A stretch of 64,000 nt of DNA, from NCBI GenBank assembly GCA_024196135.1, contig JAMQCK010000005.1, positions 62,001 to 126,000 on the forward strand, written 5' to 3'. The notes below the pieces were generated by a model that saw only the letters and a list, made by a program, of their open reading frames with translations, was not told the DNA's origin and ran no database searches. The position numbers and the translations under genes were made by a program. This stretch comes from Pleurotus ostreatus/Saccharomyces cerevisiae fusant (taxonomy: Eukaryota > Opisthokonta). Positions 60,934 through 64,000 of the stretch are shown here, piece by piece. Each line of letters starts with the position of its first letter. Within the stretch, counting starts at the first letter, position 1.

Positions 60934-63191
60934 TCATGTAGCTTTTGATTTTCTCAGCGTCGGGTGCAGGAGCTGCTCGTGCAGCGCCTTCCCTGCGGGA
61001 ACCTGGATGAAGAAGTGAGTATACACGTCTTGGACCGCACGAGAGGGATGGTGGCGTACCATAGGGAAGACGTGCTCGTTCTTCTCGACCACGCACTCCA
61101 TGAGCACGGGCTTGTCGCCGTCAAACTCCAGGAACTCCTTCATCTTCGCAGGCAGCTCGGCGTTATTCGTGCAGCGGATCGCGTGAACACCCATCGCCTC
61201 CGCGAGCAGGCAGAAGTCAGGGTTCGTCATGCGGGTGTGCGAGTAGCGGTTCTCGTAGAAGAGGTCTGCGGTAAGACGTCAGCGAAAGTGCGGTGGACGC
61301 GCAGCGGAGTATAGGAGACTAGACGAAGGACGCTAGAAGAGATACGCACCCTGCCATTGCAAGACCATGCCCTGGAACTCGTTGTTGAGCACGAGGACCT
61401 TGACGCCAATGCCAAACTGCGACGCGGTGGCGAGCTCCATCGCGGTCATGCTGAAGGACGCGTCGCCGTCGATGTCGATGACCGTCTTCTCCGGTGCCGC
61501 GACCTTCGCGCCAATCGACGCGGGCAAGCCGAAGCCCATCGTACCCAGCCCGCCGGAGGTGACCATCTGCTGCGGGTTCGTCCACCTGAAGTGCTGCGCT
61601 GCCCACATCTGGTGCTGGCCCACACCGGTGCTGATTACGACGTCGCTCTTCTTGTGCGACACCTGACGGTCCAGCTCCTCAATCACCTCCTGCGGCTTCA
61701 TGTGCCCGACTTCGCTGTCGCCCTTGACGAAGGTGAATGGGTACTCGGACTTCCAGGAGGCAATCTGCGCATGCCACTCCGGACGAGACTTCTTCTCGAT
61801 CATGGGCACCATCGCGCCAAGGTTGGCGATGACGTCCCCGACAACAGGGATGTTGGCCTCAACGACTTTGTTGACATTCTTGGGCTGAACCTCGAAATGG
61901 ATGATTCCACCGCGACCTTGAATAGAGGCAGCCTTCGCAGCAGGTGCGAAAGTATCAACCTTGCCAGTAACACGGTCGTCGAAGCGTGCCCCGAGCGCGA
62001 TGATGACGTCCGCGGACTGCATAGCGAGGTTGGCATACGCGGATCCGTGCATACCAAGCATGTGCAGACTCCGCTCGTTGGTCTCGTCGAAAGCGCCCAG
62101 CCCAAGAAGGGTTGTCGTCACTGGTATGTCGCCGAGTTCGGATAGCTGCGCGAGAAGCTTGGGACCCAGCGGTGAAGACAGAACACCATTACCGGCGTAT
62201 ACCACGGGCCTCTGCGCCTGGTTGATGAGCGCGGCAGCCTGGCGGATCATCTCCGTGTCAGTTGGTGGGTCCAAGACGGCCAGAGGATTCGAGGGAAGTT
62301 CAAGGTTCGAGCCGGGAGTCGTCGCCTTGAATGGCAACGGGGTGCGCAGAATGGCCGCCGTGACATCCTTCGGTAGGTCCACTAGCACGGGACCCGGCCG
62401 CCCTGACGTCGCGATCTTGAATGCCTCGTTTATCCGGCGAGGAAGCTCCGCAACATCCTTCACCATAACGTTCCACTTTGTGCAGCTGCGCGAGATGCCC
62501 ACAATGTCCGCCTCCTGGAAGGCGTCCGAGCCGATGGCCGAGGTGGCGACCTGGCCGGTGAAGACGACGAGCGGGATACCATCGCTGAGCGCGTCCTGCA
62601 TCGGCGTGACCACGTTGGTCGCACCAGGCCCCGAAGTGACGAGCACGACGCCAGGCTTCCCCGAGACACGCGCGTAGCCCTCCGCCATGTGCCCGGCGCC
62701 CTGCTCGTGGCGGGGAAGGATGAAGTCGAAGTGGGGGGAGTTGTAGATGGCATCGAAGACGGGAAGGATGGCGCCGCCTGGGTAGCCGAAGACATGCTTG
62801 ACTCCGTGTCTCCGCATCATCTCGTGGAATATCTGGCCGCCAGAGAGGCCAATGAAGGTGCGATCGAGGGGGGAATTGGGGGTGGGGCCGGGGCCGGAGG
62901 TGGGCAGGTCGATGTTTTTGGTGGGAGGGACCTGCTGGAATGCGGGGGCAGGCGCGGGGCGACTGGGGTAAGGTGAGTAGGTGCTTGCAAGCGTACGGAG
63001 ACATGTACGTACACCGCTGCAGTTGCGCTCTTCGCGGACGAGCGCGAGATATTCCGCGCATGCTCCCGTACGCGCAACTTGGCATCCACGACCGAGCCAG
63101 ACGCCGCCGCGGTCGAGCGACATCTCGAGAAGGAGAGGGAGGCATTTGCAGACGGAGCTGCGCGTATTCTTGCCGCTGGTCTGGTCAGCAT
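60934..63191 (-). CDS. ILV2: Acetolactate synthase catalytic subunit (acetohydroxyacid synthase)
   Basis: Four exons (63191-63013, 62962-61350, 61265-61060 and 61002-60934) encode 688 aa, near the yeast Ilv2 length. The N-terminus (MLTRPAARIRAAPSANASLS, Arg/Ser/Ala-rich without acids) is a mitochondrial transit peptide. Catalytic motifs: GYPGGAILPVFDAIY, RHEQGAGHMAEGYAR (Glu contacting thiamine diphosphate), SGPGATNVVTPMQDA, ALGARFDDRVTGK, and the ThDP/Mg site GDASFSMTAMELATA with NNEFQGMV. The C-terminus reads DKPVLMECVVEKNEHVFPMV. It makes acetolactate or acetohydroxybutyrate, the first common step of valine, leucine and isoleucine synthesis. The start at 63191 is preferred over a frame that skips the first intron, because it gives the transit peptide and a GTACGT donor. 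Confidence 0.95.
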
Positions 63192-64000
63192 TTTGGCCGG
63201 CGAAAAGGAGTGGGTGCTGTGAACGTCGCCGTCGTGGAAGAGGAACGAGTCAAGGACGGCTGCAGCAGTGACTTAAGTAAGGGGCACATGCACTCCATTT
63301 TCCTGACTCCAGTCGATCGGCCGAGTCGATCAGACATCATCGGACTTGGCGGCCGGAGCGATCATGAAGCAGCGAAGTTCAACTTCGAGACGATTTGACC
63401 AGGGCGAGAGCGATTCTCTACTTGGCGGGTGGATATAAGCGTTGGACATGGAGGTGGGAGACAAGAGGAGCAGACAGCAAAAATCAGGAATTCCCTCCTT
63501 ATATATGGCAGCCCTGAAGGCTGATTGACCGAAAGGGATAACACGCGCAAGCAGACGCAAACAAAAGCCTATCCGCATCACCTGCTGTTGAGCTTCAACG
63601 AATCAGGAGGCAGGCAAATGACAGGCAGCCAGAAATGACTCGCCCCAAAGTCGAAGATGTTGCCGGAGGGCCTCTTTCCCCGCACCCCGCACTTGTCGAA
63701 TTGAAGGCTCACAGAACTGTTCCGAATGAGTCTCGACCCGACCCAAGCTCCTTCCATGAAGACCGAATGCCGGACATTGAGCGTTAATATTTGGTCGTCA
63801 AACGTGCACTCTAGTCTCTAATCTTTTCGAGGATTCGTCTGGCATCTCGTCAAAGTCGCATCAGAAAAGGAAATAGCTCCAGAAGGCAGGCCTTAAGGAC
63901 TGTGACCGGATAGCAGGCCAAGCTGCGCTGACGATATAGACCGCATTCGAAAGTGTGCAACAAACTCTCGACCTACTGGACTCTTATGGAGTAGACGAAG
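63192..64000. other. Upstream region of ILV2, no gene seen
   Basis: Holds the ILV2 promoter and leader. The only neat frame is a 50-codon plus-strand ORF at 63635-63787 without recognisable features. I see no RNA gene or repeat. Confidence 0.45.

Noticed and set aside
63635..63787. 50-codon plus-strand ORF (MTRPKVEDVAGGPLSPHPAL...)
   Set aside because: Short, isolated, no motif or splice context; expected by chance in this composition.

Overview
The window looks like nuclear DNA of a basidiomycete fungus, most likely an agaricomycete. Genes are broken by many introns of about 45-60 nt with donors such as GTGCGT or GTAAGY and CTGAC/CTAAY branch sites. The genes are fungal: a Zn2Cys6 transcription factor, MDM12, IML1, CDC4, ILV2, and the DUF6535 membrane proteins known from basidiomycetes. 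Gene models were built by hand from reading frames and splice signals. Most models give a total coding length divisible by three.

Layout. 1-5008: no convincing gene; a degenerate ~190-250 bp repeat array and purine/pyrimidine tracts. 5009-8732: Zn2Cys6 factor. 10213-11651: disordered protein of unknown function. 12948-15225 (-): YND1-type apyrase. 20838-23115 (-): nuclear, PWWP-like protein. 23352-25327: ELP3. 25417-26604 (-): MDM12. 26798-31936: IML1 (GATOR1/SEACIT). 32177-36588 (-): a very split chromodomain gene, possibly Chp1-like, with a reading-frame break near its 3' end. 36735-37145: HYPK-like protein. 43288-46058: CDC4 F-box/WD40 protein. 60934-63191 (-): ILV2.

Interspersed among these are four copies of a two-gene cassette. 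A patatin-like gene ('P') is always directly followed, on the same strand, by a DUF6535 multi-pass membrane protein gene ('D'): P1-D1 (20458 to 15488, -), P2-D2 (42615 to 38360, -), P3-D3 (46761-51775, +) and P4-D4 (53490-59025, +). All four P genes share the same five-exon structure, starting with a 9-nt coding exon. In all four the lipase nucleophile motif GxSxG reads GSGTG (Ser replaced by Gly) while the partner Asp motif is kept. I regard these pseudo-patatin/DUF6535 pairs as the best candidate for an undescribed system. A role in membrane-linked self/non-self recognition or defence is inference only.

The right half arose by duplication. A block CDC4-P-D-M (M = coiled-coil AT-hook gene) was copied in tandem. 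In the second copy CDC4 survives only as a ~150 bp relic (52950-53110). In the first copy M is a pseudogene (52130-52926), while the distal M (59346-60507) is intact. P2-D2 and P3-D3 lie as mirror images around CDC4.
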